Below, in pieces: positions 39,201 through 47,501 of a stretch of DNA of 64,000 bases. The stretch spans positions 5,084,001 through 5,148,000 of the forward strand of contig NZ_CP061171.1 of NCBI RefSeq assembly GCF_014692875.1, given 5' to 3'. A program made the position numbers and the translations under genes. Position 1 is the first letter of the stretch, and every line of letters starts with the position of its first letter. The notes beneath the pieces were generated by a model. It had not been told where the DNA came from. It saw only the letters and a program-made list of their open reading frames with translations, and did not search any database. This stretch comes from Pedobacter riviphilus (lineage in GTDB: Bacteria > Bacteroidota > Bacteroidia > Sphingobacteriales > Sphingobacteriaceae).

Positions 39201-39415
39201 ATGATAAAGTTAAAAGAGATGCAAAAAAGCTTGTCTTCGTTAGAAAACAAGAAGCTAAACTTGGAAAGTTCCAAAGCTGTATTAGGTGGTTTAGCTGGGG
39301 GCCTAAGTATATCGTGTCTAACCTTAGAGACGAAAATGGATGTCAATTGGTAGATTACTATTATGATGGCAAATGGTATGCTAGATTTAGCGATTGTAAT
39401 AACGAATATTGCTAA
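39201..39415 (+). CDS. Orphan double-glycine-leader peptide (RiPP-like), frameshifted
   Basis: Not recognisable as a known family. The ATG at 39201 opens a leader MIKLKEMQKSLSSLENKKLN, then LESSKAVLGG, a charged helical leader with a double-glycine site at residues 29-30 as in secreted bacteriocin or RiPP precursors of Bacteroidota. As written, the frame ends at 39353 (50 residues). One more G in GGGGG (39297-39301) gives a 71-residue peptide whose tail is PKYIVSNLRDENGCQLVDYY, then YDGKWYARFSDCNNEYC: aromatic-rich, with three Cys, ending at 39415. A terminator follows. No modifying enzyme or peptidase-transporter lies within the window. Confidence 0.6.
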
Positions 39416-39497
39416 TAATCAATTCAAGGAATTTTATCAACAGTGAAGATTCAGTAATACAATCTGATATTAGCTGCGGAACATGCTGTTTCGAAAG

Positions 39498-39531
39498 GCC
39501 TTAACTTGCAAAAGTTGAGGCTTTTTTGTTT
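39498..39531 (+). terminator. Terminator after the leader-peptide gene
   Basis: Stem GGCCTTAACTT / AAAGTTGAGGC with a T6 tail, about 85 nt after the restored peptide stop. Confidence 0.8.
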
Positions 39532-39685
39532 AATTATCGTTTTCATTAAAATATTTAGAATGAGGTTCAGCGTGTTACGTAATTATTGATTAAAAAGTCG
39601 ATTACTATAGTGATAAACTGAATATAGTCTCTATATTTGCAGTCCCGAAAGGGAAAAGAGGTTCAGACTTTAAAGAAGAACAAAT

Positions 39686-39759
39686 GGAGTGGTAGTTCAG
39701 CTGGTTAGAATGCCTGCCTGTCACGCAGGAGGTCGCGGGTTCGAGTCCCGTCCATTCCG
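39686..39759 (+). tRNA. tRNA-Asp (GTC), copy 2
   Basis: 74 nt identical to copy 1 at 36818-36891. Upstream homology reaches back over the TATATTTG -7 box (39632-39639) to about 39623, but the TTTG -33 element at the right distance is absent (AGTG). A different terminator follows. The duplicated block therefore breaks between the -33 and -7 boxes. Confidence 0.97.
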
Positions 39760-39764
39760 CTAAA

Positions 39765-39797
39765 GGAAACAACAAATATCAGTTGTTTCCTTTTTTT
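39765..39797 (+). terminator. Terminator after tRNA-Asp copy 2
   Basis: Perfect stem GGAAACAAC / GTTGTTTCC and a T7 tail. Confidence 0.9.
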
Positions 39798-39833
39798 ATG
39801 GCTGTAAAATACTGATTAACAAGTTATTGCTTT

Positions 39834-40382
39834 TCAAAAATCTGCGATTGGAAGGTGTTCAAGATTTTCGATAATAGATCGCATTGCGGCCATATGATGC
39901 TCATCATGCCCGGCTACAAAATACATAAAGTCAACGATATTCATTGGCTGATTTAACCTAGGATGGGTACTCTTCTTCAAAAGGTCTTCTTTGCTTATTC
40001 CCTTTAGCAATACAATTGTTTTTGCTCTTTCATCACTTAGACTTTTAGTAAGCTCATTCAGCACCTGCTCATTGAAAGAAGCCTGATCGGTTGCTGTATT
40101 GTTTAAATCAGCAGGAGACATATCCGGCTTTCCATCCTTTATGTCCTGAAACCGTCTGCGCCAGAGATCTTCTAGGAGGATCAAGTGCCCAACGTTTTCA
40201 TTCACAGACCATTTGGCACCGGTCTTTATGGTGGTTATTTTTTTAGGGTAAGTTTCGAGTAATTGATTTAAAACAGCAGGAAAATGTTCCATGCGGCTTA
40301 GCACATCCTCAAACTGTACTATATCAATGTTTGTATCGAATTTTCGATCAAACCATTTTACAAAAGGCTTTGGTTCTATCAT
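39834..40382 (-). CDS. DinB-family protein
   Basis: 182-residue four-helix-bundle protein of the DinB/YfiT type. The likely metal ligands are His in NENVGHLILLEDLW and the HDEHH cluster in FVAGHDEHHMAAM, with the usual spacing. The family includes thiol-S-transferases (bacillithiol- or mycothiol-dependent) and many proteins of unknown role. The gene lies 44 nt downstream of the GNAT gene on the same strand and may share its transcript. No more exact function can be given. Confidence 0.82.
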   Translation of the reverse strand: MIEPKPFVKWFDRKFDTNIDIVQFEDVLSRMEHFPAVLNQLLETYPKKITTIKTGAKWSVNENVGHLILLEDLWRRRFQDIKDGKPDMSPADLNNTATDQASFNEQVLNELTKSLSDERAKTIVLLKGISKEDLLKKSTHPRLNQPMNIVDFMYFVAGHDEHHMAAMRSIIENLEHLPIADF

Positions 40383-40425
40383 TTTTCAAAATTTTATTGA
40401 TGGATAATATTATATTTTCATCATC

Positions 40426-40860
40426 TTAAAGCGCCATGTGCAGAATGGGATAATTTTTACCCGATCCGTCTTTTTCTGATCTTCCTGTTTTTTTAAAACC
40501 CAATTTATCGTAGAAGCCCACGGCCTGACGGTTTTGCTCATTAACATCGACTCTTGTGATGCCTTGCAATTCTTTCATAAAATGGAATAATCTTTTTCCG
40601 TAACCTTTTCCACGGTATTCGTTATGGATGAAAAGCATTTCCAGGTTTCCTTCTGATGCAGATGCAAATCCAATTTGTTCGCCCTGTTCAATAAGCAGGA
40701 ATACATTAAGATGTGGTAGGTAGTTCTTTGGGATAATCTGCTTAAAATAAATAAAATCTTCCTCAAGAAGAAAGTCATGGGTGGCTGTAACTGCTGATTC
40801 CCAAATCTCCATGATCCGGATATAATCTCCGGGGGTTGCGCGCCTGATCTGTTGCGACAT
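40426..40860 (-). CDS. GNAT-family N-acetyltransferase
   Basis: 144 residues from the ATG at 40860 (MSQQIRRATPGDY); a longer frame to 40878 adds six residues. Acetyl-CoA loop EMLFIHNEYRGKGYGKRLFHF and C-terminal NEQNRQAVGFYDKLGFKKTGRSE are standard for the family. Similar to YafP/PhnO-like enzymes with no fixed substrate. It lies 25 nt downstream of the dihydrolipoamide dehydrogenase gene and may be read from the same TetR-controlled promoter. Confidence 0.88.
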   Translation of the reverse strand: MSQQIRRATPGDYIRIMEIWESAVTATHDFLLEEDFIYFKQIIPKNYLPHLNVFLLIEQGEQIGFASASEGNLEMLFIHNEYRGKGYGKRLFHFMKELQGITRVDVNEQNRQAVGFYDKLGFKKTGRSEKDGSGKNYPILHMAL

Positions 40861-40885
40861 AATTAATGAATTGATCAATATAATA

Positions 40886-42289
40886 TTAAATATTCACAGA
40901 TGGTCTTCCTGATGCCATGGTATATGCTTCTTTCAGCACTTCCGAATAGGTAGGATGCGCATAACATATTGAAGCCATATCTTTCGCTGTAACTTCGTAT
41001 TCAAGGCCAACAACTGCTTGTGCTATTAAATCTGCTGCCCTGGCACCTATTATATGCACGCCTAAAAGTTCTCCGTATTTAGGATCAGACAGTACTTTTA
41101 CGAATCCGTCCGTTTCCATTCCTGCCCTGGCTCTTGCATTTACTGCAAATGGGAATTTACCGAGATTATACCGCACTTCCCGTTTTTTTAATTCTTCTTC
41201 TGTAGCTCCTACTGACGCAACTTCTGGCCAGGTGTAAACTACCGACGGAATCCGGTCATAGTTAATATGCGGTTTTTGACCATCAATTCTTTCGACCACA
41301 AATATGGCTTCTTCTTCTGCTTTGTGGGCAAGCATAGCACCACCGATCACGTCGCCAATAGCAAAAATGTTTGAAACCGTTGTCTGTATCTGGTCATTCA
41401 CCCTTACCGTGCCATTAGCATTCAATTCTACATTGGTATTTTCTAAGCCCAAACCATTCACATATGGCTTTCTGCCGACAGCGACTAAGATATAGTCCGC
41501 AATCAGATCTTGTTCGGTACCCTGTTTATTTTTAAAATATACTTTAGCTTTGTCGCCGAGGTTTTCAGCTTTGTACACTGCTTGCTGAAGCTTGATTTCT
41601 ATACCTTCCTTTATCAAAATTTTTGTTAATGTAGTTCCCAATTCCTGATCCATTGCAGCAATCAGATTATCGGCATATTCTAATATGGTCACTTTTGTAC
41701 CAATTCTGTTAAAAATGGAAGCCATTTCTACACCGATCACACCACCGCCAATGATGATGATGCTTTTCGGTTTTTCTTGCATTGCCAAAGCTTCTGTAGA
41801 GGTAATGATCCTTTTTTTATCGATGGTAACTCCTGGAATAGTTGCCGGCTTTGATCCGGTAGCAATAATGAACTTACCTGATCTGATAATAGTTTCTTGC
41901 TGCTCAGCACTTATGATTCTCATAGATTCATTGTTGAGAAAAGTACCTGTGCCCTGGAAAACTTTGATCTTATTCTTTCTCATCAGGAAATCCAGTCCCT
42001 GTGTATTTTTAGTTACCACATCGGCTTTGCGTTTAAAAACCTGTTCGAAGTTAAGGTGGAGATCAGAAAATTCAATACCATGATTTTCAAAATGCTTAAG
42101 TGCATCTGCATAATGATGTGTGGTATCCAGTAAGGCTTTGGTGGGGATGCATCCCACATTGGTACAAGTGCCGCCTAGAGCGCTGTATTTTTCAATTAAA
42201 GCTGTTTTATAACCCAGTTGGGCACTTCTTATCGCTGCTACATATCCGCCGGGACCTGACCCGATAACGGTAATATCAAATTCTTCCAT
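40886..42289 (-). CDS. lpdA: Dihydrolipoyl dehydrogenase (E3)
   Basis: 467-residue FAD-dependent disulfide oxidoreductase that reoxidises lipoyl domains of 2-oxoacid dehydrogenases. FAD site IGSGPGGYVAAIRSAQLG; the redox pair is C42 and C47 in GGTCTNVGCIPTKAL; NAD site IIGGGVIGVEMASIFNRIG; second FAD motif IFAIGDVIGG; the C-terminal active-site His lies in CYAHPTYSE. GGTCTNVGCIPT differs slightly from the usual GGTCLNVGCIPS. It is not next to E1/E2 genes but beside a TetR regulator that shares an operator-like site, so it may be a stress- or substrate-inducible second copy. Confidence 0.95.
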   Translation of the reverse strand: MEEFDITVIGSGPGGYVAAIRSAQLGYKTALIEKYSALGGTCTNVGCIPTKALLDTTHHYADALKHFENHGIEFSDLHLNFEQVFKRKADVVTKNTQGLDFLMRKNKIKVFQGTGTFLNNESMRIISAEQQETIIRSGKFIIATGSKPATIPGVTIDKKRIITSTEALAMQEKPKSIIIIGGGVIGVEMASIFNRIGTKVTILEYADNLIAAMDQELGTTLTKILIKEGIEIKLQQAVYKAENLGDKAKVYFKNKQGTEQDLIADYILVAVGRKPYVNGLGLENTNVELNANGTVRVNDQIQTTVSNIFAIGDVIGGAMLAHKAEEEAIFVVERIDGQKPHINYDRIPSVVYTWPEVASVGATEEELKKREVRYNLGKFPFAVNARARAGMETDGFVKVLSDPKYGELLGVHIIGARAADLIAQAVVGLEYEVTAKDMASICYAHPTYSEVLKEAYTMASGRPSVNI

Positions 42290-42310
42290 TTTTCTTTTCT
42301 AACATTATTA

Positions 42311-42340
42311 ATAAAAATAAACCGATCGGTCTTTTTATGG
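42311..42340. promoter_or_regulatory. TetR-type operator before lpdA
   Basis: Perfect 10-bp palindrome ACCGATCGGT (42321-42330) within AAAAATAA...CTTTTTAT, 32 nt upstream of the lpdA start. It closely matches the site before tetR at 42982-43009. Confidence 0.7.
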
Positions 42341-42349
42341 GTAAAAAAA

Positions 42350-42946
42350 TTATACTTTGAGATTCTTAATTAATTTTTCGAGGAAAGACATTGCTATTTT
42401 AAGCTCTGTTATATGGTTATTGACCTTTGCCTGCATAAATGCGCCTTCAATCATGGAAATCATGATCACCGAAATTTCGGTTGCGTCTGCATCTTCTTTT
42501 ATTTCTTTTCTTTCGATACCTCGTTTTATTTGGTTTACAATAGATGCCTTCCAGAATCCCAATGCCTTTTGTGCACGTTCTTTTAGCTTTGGATGCGTAT
42601 CATCTGCTTCTGTAGCAGTATTTAAAATCGGGCAACCAGCTTGTAAATAAGGGTACCTGAAATAATTCTTATACGTTTGCGGGTAAACCAGCAACCTTTC
42701 TATCGAATTCTCGGTAGCTAAGATGCGTTCTTTCATATGCTGTGTTACCATATCGAAGTTGTGATCAAAAACGCTTAATGCAATTTCGTCTTTGTTTTGG
42801 AAATTACCATAAATGCAGCCTTTTGAAAGTCCGGTGGCATCCATTAAATCGTTGATCGATGTTCCCGCATAACCCTTTGTATTAAAAACCGATGCGGTTT
42901 TCTCGATAATCAGCCGCTTGGTATTTTCAGACTTCGTCGTTTTCAT
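42350..42946 (-). CDS. TetR/AcrR-family transcriptional regulator
   Basis: 198 residues from the ATG at 42946; a TTG nine codons upstream is less likely. The N-terminal TetR helix-turn-helix reads TSINDLMDATGLSKGCIYGNF, preceded by KRLIIEKTASVFNTKGYAG. The C-terminal domain resembles the YxaF/LmrA-type ligand domain (YLQAGCPILNTATEADD). It precedes lpdA on the same strand with a 60-nt gap that holds one operator-like site; another lies before its own start, which suggests autoregulation and repression of lpdA. Inducer unknown. Confidence 0.92.
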   Translation of the reverse strand: MKTTKSENTKRLIIEKTASVFNTKGYAGTSINDLMDATGLSKGCIYGNFQNKDEIALSVFDHNFDMVTQHMKERILATENSIERLLVYPQTYKNYFRYPYLQAGCPILNTATEADDTHPKLKERAQKALGFWKASIVNQIKRGIERKEIKEDADATEISVIMISMIEGAFMQAKVNNHITELKIAMSFLEKLIKNLKV

Positions 42947-42981
42947 CGCAGAGAAATTTTTAATTTCTTCCAAAATTATAT

Positions 42982-43009
42982 AAAAAATAAAACAATCGGT
43001 CTTTTTTTT
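42982..43009. promoter_or_regulatory. TetR-type operator before tetR
   Basis: AAAAATAAAACAATCGGTCTTTTT lies about 40-60 nt before the tetR start. Eight of ten core positions match the palindrome at 42321-42330, and the A/T flanks match too. Confidence 0.65.
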
Positions 43010-43056
43010 GAAATTTTACCGGCCAATGGTAAGTTATCCTACCTGTTGAAACACTT

Positions 43057-43581
43057 TTATCTGTTTGCTGATTTCTTTTTTAACAGCTCTTCGTATGCGG
43101 GGGCCTCACGTTTTTCCATACCATCAGAAATCTTTATTCCGGCTTTCTCAAACTCGCTGATTAATCTTTTATCAAAATTAGCGATGTATGATGCAAATGA
43201 TACAGAATCTTTTTCTTCTGGAATGGTTTCAAAAGGGATATGCGGTTCTTTAAACTTATGCAAAACGGCCTGAGTACTATCATTTCCTTCCAAAAGAACA
43301 GAGTCTCCGTAGTCTGTAATCTTAGCTACATAATCTTTGGTAAGGTATTTTAAGGAATCATTTTCTATTTTATAAGGAAGCTTAAAGCGGCCAACTTTCT
43401 GATTATAGAAAACGACATATTGCGAATCAATATCAAATTCGCTATATCCATTTGCCGTGGAAAACCGATGCCATTTTCCGATCAGTGATTTTTTATTTCC
43501 ACCTATATTTTTAGGATTTGGCGAATCGCAGGCGGAAAGAATAAAAATAAAAAAAGCAAAAAAATAAAGGATGGATCTCAT
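43057..43581 (-). CDS. Lipoprotein of unknown function
   Basis: 174 residues with signal peptide and lipobox LSAC (Cys 18). The first half has a lipocalin-like repeat pattern (SLIGKWHRFSTANGYSEFDID, YVVFYNQKVGRFKLPYKIEN), as in proteins that check a GKWxR motif. The second half is helical and charged. No family can be named. It stands alone between the tetR gene and the xylanase-like gene on the same strand. Confidence 0.65.
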   Translation of the reverse strand: MRSILYFFAFFIFILSACDSPNPKNIGGNKKSLIGKWHRFSTANGYSEFDIDSQYVVFYNQKVGRFKLPYKIENDSLKYLTKDYVAKITDYGDSVLLEGNDSTQAVLHKFKEPHIPFETIPEEKDSVSFASYIANFDKRLISEFEKAGIKISDGMEKREAPAYEELLKKKSANR

Positions 43582-43704
43582 GATAACAAATGGTTTAAAA
43601 TTAAAGGCTTTTTAACTCAGGTAGGTGATCAGAATTACCTGCAATACATACTGCCCGGCTTATTGCCAGGCAGTAATGTGTTTGTAATTGATTTAAACAA
43701 ATGT

Positions 43705-44472
43705 TTACTGTGCCCAAATGGTACAGTTAATATTGCCATTCGTATTAGTGCCCCATGTTTCCGAAACCATAATTGCAGGAATATTTAACTGACCAAGCGT
43801 ATATCCATAACTTTGCCACTTGTTGTAGTGGTTGGCAAAAGTAATGGTGTGATTTTGTCCGGTAGACGTTTTTGTAACTCTCGAGCTGTAAATCTGCCTG
43901 AAACCGTCGCCTCCATCTATATTTTTGCCTGTCATCCATCTGGTCCATACATTATAACCCGCGCCATCGGTTTCAAATGTCCCCAGGTAGGTACCGGTAT
44001 GAGGCGAAACCGCCCCCCAGGTTTCATTCACATAATACTCATAATAAGGGCTTCTGCTCCATCCGTACCAGCCAAAAGTACCACCTCCTGAGTTTGAGTA
44101 AGTGCCCAGATTATACCCTATCGTGTAATTATTTGATCCTACTGAATAACCTTTGCCGCAGGTGAAATTACCGTTAAAGCCGTTCCAGTTAACACTGTAA
44201 TTTCCGCCGTTACCATTGGCATAATTAACTGTGCCGGTTGCGCCATCGCTCTTCCAAAGCGACCAAAAGAAGCCGTTATGTGTACCCGATTGGTATGATT
44301 CTACCGTGGCGACAGCTTTGTTAGATGGAGGCGGAGCAGTAACGGCCTCGGGTGCCATCTTTTCGTCTTTTTTACAGCCTGTTAAACATGAGGTGCTTGC
44401 AAACACTAAGGTTGCAGCCACAACAAAGGTAACCTTCCTGGTTACACTTGTAAGTGAATTGTGTTTTTTCAT
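43705..44472 (-). CDS. GH11 endo-beta-1,4-xylanase-like lipoprotein
   Basis: 255 residues. A signal region ends in lipobox LTGC (Cys 33), then a Pro/Ala-rich linker to about residue 55. The catalytic domain shows the GH11 jelly-roll: SGTHNGFFWSLWKSDG, VNYANGNGGNYSVNW, then the nucleophile Glu in SPYYEYYVNE (E145) and the acid/base Glu in IMVSETWG (E238). Length of about 200 residues for the domain is right. The thumb loop reads KNIDGG where the usual PSIxG stands, and the pair of Cys at 104 and 250 is unusual. The fold is clear; xylan as substrate is likely but not certain. Not linked to a SusC/SusD pair. Confidence 0.85.
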   Translation of the reverse strand: MKKHNSLTSVTRKVTFVVAATLVFASTSCLTGCKKDEKMAPEAVTAPPPSNKAVATVESYQSGTHNGFFWSLWKSDGATGTVNYANGNGGNYSVNWNGFNGNFTCGKGYSVGSNNYTIGYNLGTYSNSGGGTFGWYGWSRSPYYEYYVNETWGAVSPHTGTYLGTFETDGAGYNVWTRWMTGKNIDGGDGFRQIYSSRVTKTSTGQNHTITFANHYNKWQSYGYTLGQLNIPAIMVSETWGTNTNGNINCTIWAQ

Positions 44473-44777
44473 ATAATATATATTGGTTAGGGAAGCAAAA
44501 TAACCGTATTTAGATTTGGGATATGGCTAATAATCAGCAAATTTGTTATACAAATGTTCATACGATGACTGTATATTTTATTTTATATCAATGTAGCTGT
44601 TTGTCTTATTAAAGCCAGATTGGTGTTCATTGCACTAGATGCAGGAAGAAGCGCATATGGTGGTGTGAAAGGATAGGTGATCAACTTCTTATTGATTTTT
44701 TCAATTTTGGACCATTCATAATTTTCCTTGTAGCGTTTCAATCGGTTTTGTCGTTTCTCATTCAAAACCGGGAAACA
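44473..44777. other. Intergenic region, divergent promoters
   Basis: 305 nt between the xylanase-like gene (-) and a small lipoprotein gene (+). It is AT-rich near the xylanase start. A 60-codon minus-strand frame (44583-44765) has no recognisable product. No terminator or clear operator is seen. Confidence 0.4.
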
Positions 44778-45191
44778 ATGAAAAAAACAATACTGCTATT
44801 CATGGCGATTGCCCTGCTTTCGTGCGAAAAAAATAAAACTTCTGATTGTGGGGACAAGATCTGTACTGAAGAATTTGCCTCGATAATGTTAAAATTTGTA
44901 GACAATAAAGGCGCTGGCGCTGAAGTAAAAGATTTTAATGTAATCAACCAAAGGACAGGCGGGCGGGTAACAGCTAATTCGAGTATTTATACAAATACGA
45001 TAAAAGGTGCATTTATTATCGTTGATGATAATAATAAACTTGGTCTGTCAGAACAGGGAGATGATCTGAAAATAACTGGCACTTCTGTAGAAACTAGTCA
45101 AACTAAATCTGCTGTTATTAAAGTAAGTGGGGGCAAGTGTGCTTGTCACATCAATAAAATTTCAGGTCCGCAACAGATTGCTTTCGATTAA
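44778..45191 (+). CDS. Small secreted lipoprotein of unknown function
   Basis: 137 residues from the ATG at 44778, which opens MKKTILLFMAIALLSCEKN with lipobox LLSC (Cys 16); the ten extra upstream codons lack signal character. The mature part starts with two close Cys (DCGDKICTEEF) and ends with CACHI, so one or two disulfides are likely. The middle is beta-rich (IMLKFVDNKG, AFIIVDDNNKL). No family recognised. A terminator follows, so it is a single-gene unit just before the secretion locus. Confidence 0.7.
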   Translation: MKKTILLFMAIALLSCEKNKTSDCGDKICTEEFASIMLKFVDNKGAGAEVKDFNVINQRTGGRVTANSSIYTNTIKGAFIIVDDNNKLGLSEQGDDLKITGTSVETSQTKSAVIKVSGGKCACHINKISGPQQIAFD

Positions 45192-45215
45192 ATCTGTTAG
45201 TATGTTCAAAATTTA

Positions 45216-45245
45216 GAGCCTTAACCTTAGTTGAGGCTTTTTTGT
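45216..45245 (+). terminator. Terminator of the small lipoprotein gene
   Basis: Stem GCCTTAACC / AGTTGAGGC (one G-T pair) followed by T6. Confidence 0.75.
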
Positions 45246-45263
45246 TCAATAAAATTATATTAA

Positions 45264-45300
45264 CAAAAAAGCTGTACCGCCAATTAAGTGGTACAGCTTC
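45264..45300 (-). terminator. Terminator of the tssN-tssK operon
   Basis: On the minus strand GCTGTACC / GGTACAGC with a 12-nt loop and a T6 tail, 28 nt after the tssK stop. Confidence 0.85.
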
Positions 45301-45327
45301 ATTATAAAATTTACTCCGAGAAATAAT

Positions 45328-46470
45328 TTAATCCAGCAATGTCCAGGTTTTTCTGGCCTGTACCTTCTGTACAACTTGCTGTTCGGCAACTACGATATTT
45401 TCTTTGCGCTGGCCGATGTATTCTAGTCCACTTAATTTATTCCAGAGTGCTACTAATACATTCATAAAGTCACTGGCCATTAGCATACTATTATTAATTT
45501 GTTTATGATCGTAAACCAGTTCGATGGTTTTGGCTAAAAGCTCTTCAAAGTTTCCTGGTGTTACATCTTTCCATTCGTAAAAATACTTTAACAGTTCTTC
45601 TCTTTCGCGCGGATCGATCAGTTTAATGGCCGTAAAAAAGATGTGCGCCAAACTGGAGAAATAACCGACTAAAACCGCTGGCGATTCGCGATGTGCAATG
45701 TTTCTATACTCGTAAAATAAACCTGCAATATAATCTACAATTTTCTCCGAGATTAAACGGATGTTTTTGCCCAATGGCGTAATGTTGTCTCTACCTCCGG
45801 TTTTATCAATAATTTTAAAAGCCGCCAATTGTAAATCATTTAATAAAACACTGAACGATTCGTAATATCTAATCAGTGCAGGGTGGCTCGTTATGGTAGC
45901 GCTTGGCGGAATGTAATTGTTATTGATCGTTAATCTTCCGTTCTCGTAGTAAACCTGTCCAATGGTAAGGAAATAGCTATCGGCTGTTTGTGTGCTTACT
46001 TCACTTTCAGGCAAAACGGCAATAGAATAGCTTTTTGTTAGCTCAGGGTAACGGATTGGGCTTTCTTCGGGATTTGGGGTGCCTGTTGGAATGCGGTTAA
46101 ATGGACTTACCACCAATAAAATAACGTAGTTACGGGGTTCTGATTGGCCAAAATAATGGTTATGAACCAGTGTATCCATCATATGATCTGACTGCACAAT
46201 ATCGATGTGACAGCCTTCTGGAGTTACAGCGTTACAGTACCTTACCCTAATTTCGATGTGATTTGTGGCTTTTTCGATAATCTCAATATCGTGTGAACTT
46301 TTGTAACCTGTAAATGGCGGTAAGAATCCGTAATTGCTATTGTTTAAATGTATTGATACGGCATCTCGAACAAAATCCTGTAAATACAGGTCACTTACTG
46401 TAAAATGATCACTAGAAAGTTTCATGCCATTAATCCAGTTGATGGATTTATATTTTAGTGGCTTTATCAT
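45328..46470 (-). CDS. tssK: Type VI secretion baseplate protein TssK
   Basis: 380-residue baseplate subunit that links the baseplate to the membrane complex. The family opening INWINGMKLSSDHFTVSDLY corresponds to the conserved W..GM.L...HF of TssK. The region NYVILLVVSPFNRIPTG and the C-terminal helical part (PREREELLKYFYEWKDVTPGNF) fit the shoulder and head domains. It lies 20 nt after tssN. Shorter than proteobacterial TssK (about 440) and consistent with subtype iii. Confidence 0.88.
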   Translation of the reverse strand: MIKPLKYKSINWINGMKLSSDHFTVSDLYLQDFVRDAVSIHLNNSNYGFLPPFTGYKSSHDIEIIEKATNHIEIRVRYCNAVTPEGCHIDIVQSDHMMDTLVHNHYFGQSEPRNYVILLVVSPFNRIPTGTPNPEESPIRYPELTKSYSIAVLPESEVSTQTADSYFLTIGQVYYENGRLTINNNYIPPSATITSHPALIRYYESFSVLLNDLQLAAFKIIDKTGGRDNITPLGKNIRLISEKIVDYIAGLFYEYRNIAHRESPAVLVGYFSSLAHIFFTAIKLIDPREREELLKYFYEWKDVTPGNFEELLAKTIELVYDHKQINNSMLMASDFMNVLVALWNKLSGLEYIGQRKENIVVAEQQVVQKVQARKTWTLLD

Positions 46471-46490
46471 GGTAAATGTTTTTATATAGG

Positions 46491-47384
46491 TTAGATAAAG
46501 ATAGCACTTTCTCCAACTTCATTAGGCTTATTTACATTTTCTGAAACGCGTTTAGCGTAAATCGTCATTTTTTCGGTAATGCCGTTTTCAATGATATCCA
46601 AATCCGGATCAATGAAGATATTCCGTTTAAAAAAGGAGGTTTTAATAAAGAAAATCCATTTATAGTTCTCCATATCATCACCTCTAAACTCTACCGGGCT
46701 TTTGGCGAACTTTAAATTGTAGTCATCAATAAACTTATGGAACCAGATACCGAAGTTCATATTTTCTACCGCCTTTACCTTTACTTTTAAAGGTTCAGGA
46801 TCACTGCTTTTTTTGTACAGTTCAAGCTCCAATACCAGTAAACGGTTAAAATCTACATGGTCCATATTAATGTCCAGTGGAGTATCAGGATACCTCCAGA
46901 TTTTGTAGATTTCTGAAGGAATGCCGAGCAGCGAAACGTAAGCCCACCAAAAAATAAGCGGAATAAAAAAGCAAGTGATACTACCTGCGCCAAACCAGCT
47001 GAAATTTACCGAGCTTAACCAGTTAAAGGCCAACTGAAATAAATAGGTAGCTAAAATAGCCGAAATTAAAGTGGCGAAAAAGATAAAAACCTTGCGCTCC
47101 AGTACATCTTTAGGGTAGTATTTCGTTAACAGATAAACGAAAACCGAACCCATTAACAGGTAAAAAATACAGCAAATAATATAACCCCAGGGCATAAAAT
47201 TAAAGTTCAGAAAACCTAAGAAACCGGGAACAGCTAAAATAATACCGATGAGCAGAACACTTACGATAAGTCTTTTGTTATTAAGAAACTGGTTCTTTTT
47301 ATTGATAATAGAGAGTACTGCCGTTGAGACGATGAATATCAACGGAAATAAGAGAAAGCGAATAAAAAATGATTGAACGTCCAT
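46491..47384 (-). CDS. tssN: Type VI secretion subtype-iii membrane protein TssN
   Basis: 297 residues. Five hydrophobic segments occupy about residues 5-160 (FFIRFLLFPLIFIVSTAVL, IVSVLLIGIILAVPGFLGF, WGYIICCIFYLLMGSVFVYL, FIFFATLISAILATYLFQL and CFFIPLIFWWAYVSLLG). A cytosolic beta-rich domain of about 130 residues follows. This layout is that of TssN, one of five Bacteroidota-specific components that replace TssJ/L/M. Its neighbours TssK and divergent TssG support the call. Confidence 0.85.
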   Translation of the reverse strand: MDVQSFFIRFLLFPLIFIVSTAVLSIINKKNQFLNNKRLIVSVLLIGIILAVPGFLGFLNFNFMPWGYIICCIFYLLMGSVFVYLLTKYYPKDVLERKVFIFFATLISAILATYLFQLAFNWLSSVNFSWFGAGSITCFFIPLIFWWAYVSLLGIPSEIYKIWRYPDTPLDINMDHVDFNRLLVLELELYKKSSDPEPLKVKVKAVENMNFGIWFHKFIDDYNLKFAKSPVEFRGDDMENYKWIFFIKTSFFKRNIFIDPDLDIIENGITEKMTIYAKRVSENVNKPNEVGESAIFI

Positions 47385-47501
47385 TAAATTTGATAGATGT
47401 GATGTACTGCAAATATAGTATCTTTAGTATTTGATTATAATCCTAATTTTTTTCGATAATACAAATTTAACCTATAACAAATAAGCAAGCTTAAAGTTTA
47501 A

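Noticed and set aside
41685..42083. 132-codon plus-strand frame opposite lpdA
   Set aside because: Antisense to a strong, motif-complete gene and shows mirrored composition.
44583..44765. 60-codon minus-strand frame between the xylanase-like gene and the small lipoprotein gene
   Set aside because: No recognisable domain or signal, and it overlaps the leader of the lipoprotein gene.
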